From positions 1 to 52,284 of the forward strand of contig CAZPQN010000015.1 in assembly GCA_964588795.1 (NCBI GenBank): a stretch of DNA of 52,284 bases, given 5' to 3'. The position numbers were made by a program, and so were the translations under genes. Under the pieces are notes generated by a model. It saw only the letters and a program-made list of their open reading frames with translations, did no database searches and was not told the DNA's origin. Source of the DNA: CAZPQN01 sp964588795. Lineage in GTDB: Bacteria; Fidelibacterota; UBA2242. Below are positions 50,909 to 52,284 of the stretch, piece after piece. Each line of letters opens with the position of its first letter. The first letter of the stretch is position 1.

Positions 50909-52284
50909 GTGAAACGTTTTTTACTGTGCGTTAGCGCGCTGGTGTATTTCACCGGCTGTGCCCAAATCATCTCCTACAAAATGCCCATCCGCTATGATTA
51001 TCGCCCGTATACGAAAAGCGAAAAGCTCATCCATAAAAGGGTCGAACGCTTTTTACTGAAATGTTACCGGGAGCGTCGGCCGGTGGCGATTCTGCCGCAG
51101 ACGCGCATCACCAAAGTTCGTTTCGATACCCAAAAACGGCAGATTGACGTTTACCTGAACGGCTACTTCGCCTATCAGCCTTTTCGCGAAGATAATACGA
51201 CGGCGATTTACGCGGCACTGCGCCGCGCCCTGGGATGGCGTTTCCGGCAGGCGTCGCTGACGATTTACTGTCTGAATCAACCTATTGAACAACTGATCCC
51301 GAATTATTACCGAAGTGACAGGCAAAAACTCGACACTGCGCGCCTGCCCCGACCCGCTCCGGCCATCGCTCCGCTGGTGCGCAATTTTAGCAAACCCTAT
51401 CAGCCGACCAAAGGTCTCAATGGCCGGAACATCGCGCTCTGGCACAGCCACGGCTGGTATTATAGCCAGAAAATGCAACGCTGGGAATGGCAGAGACCGC
51501 GCCTGTTTCAGACCGTGGAAGACCTTCTGCCGACCGCGTTCGTTCTGCCGTACATCCTGCCGATGCTCGAAAACGCGGGAGGCATGGCTTTCCTGCCCCG
51601 CGAACGCGATCTCCAGACGCATGAGGTCATCGTAGATAACGATCATCCCACACAGGGCGGTTTCTATTGCGAGATTGTCAATCAGCCTGAGAGTGTCTGG
51701 CAAAGCGGGGCGCAACCGGGTTTTGGCATTGGCGAACCGCCTTACGGTATCGGCGAGAATCCTTTTCTAGCCGGCACCTATCGCTACGCCGCCGTCAGTT
51801 CCACGCCGACCGCCGAATGTAACTGGACGCCGGAAATTCCGGAAACCGGCTCATACGCGGTTTACATCGCCTATCAGCGCGCCGCCAATGCCGTTGATGA
51901 CGCGCACTATACCGTTTTTCATAGCGGAGGAGAAACTGAATTTCTGGTCAATCAGCAAATCGGCGGAGCGACCTGGGTCTATCTGGGCACTTTTCACTTT
52001 AATAAAGGTCAGAATCAAAGTCAGGGCAGTGTGCGTCTGACCAATCAGAGTGCGCAAACGGGGCAGATCATCACCGCCGACGCGGTGCGCTTTGGCGGCG
52101 GCATGGGTAATGTCGAGCGCGCCGGCACAATCAGCGGTCGTCCGCGTTACACCGAAGCCGCGCGCTATTATCTGCAGTATGCCGGGATGCCGGACACCCT
52201 GATTTACAGCCTGAATAACGAAAACAACGATTACAACGACGATTATCAAAGCCGGGGCGAGTGGGTGAACTACCTGCGCGGCGC
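50909..52284 (+). CDS. Partial amidase-type lipoprotein with a golvesin-like domain
   Basis: The reading frame is open to the window edge (458 codons seen, no stop). The start is GTG 50909, behind GGAG. A signal sequence ends FTGC, so C17 is probably lipidated. Residues ~35-140 form an uncharacterised alpha/beta module. Next comes an N-acetylmuramoyl-L-alanine amidase-like region (IALWHSHGWYYSQK, RWEWQRPRLFQTVEDL, LPRERD, VIVDND). From about residue 275 there is a golvesin-C/CBM-like beta domain (CNWTPEIPETGSYAVYIAYQR, TADAVRFGGG). Proteins of this build are often named xanthan lyase in Bacteroidota; amidase activity is the better guess. The C-terminus is missing. Confidence 0.8.
   Translation, partial: MKRFLLCVSALVYFTGCAQIISYKMPIRYDYRPYTKSEKLIHKRVERFLLKCYRERRPVAILPQTRITKVRFDTQKRQIDVYLNGYFAYQPFREDNTTAIYAALRRALGWRFRQASLTIYCLNQPIEQLIPNYYRSDRQKLDTARLPRPAPAIAPLVRNFSKPYQPTKGLNGRNIALWHSHGWYYSQKMQRWEWQRPRLFQTVEDLLPTAFVLPYILPMLENAGGMAFLPRERDLQTHEVIVDNDHPTQGGFYCEIVNQPESVWQSGAQPGFGIGEPPYGIGENPFLAGTYRYAAVSSTPTAECNWTPEIPETGSYAVYIAYQRAANAVDDAHYTVFHSGGETEFLVNQQIGGATWVYLGTFHFNKGQNQSQGSVRLTNQSAQTGQIITADAVRFGGGMGNVERAGTISGRPRYTEAARYYLQYAGMPDTLIYSLNNENNDYNDDYQSRGEWVNYLRG

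Noticed and set aside
51053..51715. 220-codon minus-strand frame at the right end
   Set aside because: The plus-strand amidase lipoprotein frame over the same region has signal, amidase and golvesin-like motifs and stays open to the edge.
46400..52284. Apparent higher GC at the right end as a sign of horizontal transfer
   Set aside because: The impression is qualitative and was not measured, and the genes keep the same dense operon style; a windowed GC and codon-usage calculation would be needed.
1..52284. CRISPR arrays, insertion sequences, prophage or toxin-antitoxin pairs
   Set aside because: No regularly spaced repeats, transposase motifs, phage structural genes or small coupled toxin-antitoxin frames were seen.

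Overview
The window reads as a chromosomal segment of a Gram-negative, non-proteobacterial organism, most likely in the Bacteroidota/FCB superphylum (a Calditrichota-, Marinimicrobia- or Ignavibacteria-like lineage). The evidence is gene content: DUF4837 and DUF4954 family proteins, a golvesin-type amidase lipoprotein, an amino-sugar-kinase/RapZ-C fusion, an Omp85 protein beside a very large outer-membrane barrel, and a class I PurE. The assignment is an inference from family knowledge, with no rRNA or marker tree behind it. Gene density is very high, most neighbours overlap or sit within 10 bases, and I see no phage, insertion sequence, CRISPR array or integrase.

Layout. 0.1-4.1 kb: an RNase HII-YraN fusion, secreted gamma-glutamyltransferase and a cation:proton antiporter. 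4.2-10.6 kb: a phosphate block with two tandem DUF47 (PhoU-like) proteins, two CYTH triphosphatase-fold proteins and a PiT phosphate transporter, then tRNA-Ser(CGA) and a membrane pyrophosphatase of the K+-dependent type. 10.7-13.0 kb: an EamA transporter and an M20 peptidase. 13.0-16.3 kb (minus): a TIM-barrel glycosidase-like protein, an AmgK-like kinase fused to a RapZ C-terminal domain, and a MurU-like nucleotidyltransferase, probably an amino-sugar salvage operon. 16.4-20.7 kb: threonine aldolase, TrkA, a class I glutamine amidotransferase, endonuclease V and PspC. 21.0-23.5 kb: glutamate dehydrogenase, a clear terminator and threonine dehydratase.

23.5-29.4 kb: three translationally coupled envelope genes (secreted beta-propeller, 1135-residue outer-membrane barrel, short Omp85), followed by RNase R. 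This is my strongest candidate for an undescribed system. 31.6-41.7 kb: a long plus-strand run of DUF4837 lipoprotein, PurE, RmlD-like reductase, polyprenyl-phosphate sugar synthase, a GT2 fused to a sugar-phosphate transferase that has lost its catalytic Asp-Glu, AccA, YbgC thioesterase, thymidylate kinase, an S41 protease and an NlpC/P60 hydrolase. 41.7-44.6 kb: NagB and a DUF4954 left-handed-helix protein behind a near-consensus promoter.

44.6-49.8 kb (minus): a five-gene TRAP transporter operon (TPR-DUF3108 protein, TatT, DctP, DctQ, DctM). 49.9 kb to the right edge: a divergent rhodanese, DoxX/MauE and amidase-lipoprotein set, the last gene running off the window. Two themes recur. One is phosphate/pyrophosphate handling at the membrane. 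The other is amino-sugar and cell-wall turnover (glycosidase-like protein, AmgK-RapZ, MurU-like, NlpC/P60, NagB, DUF4954, amidase).
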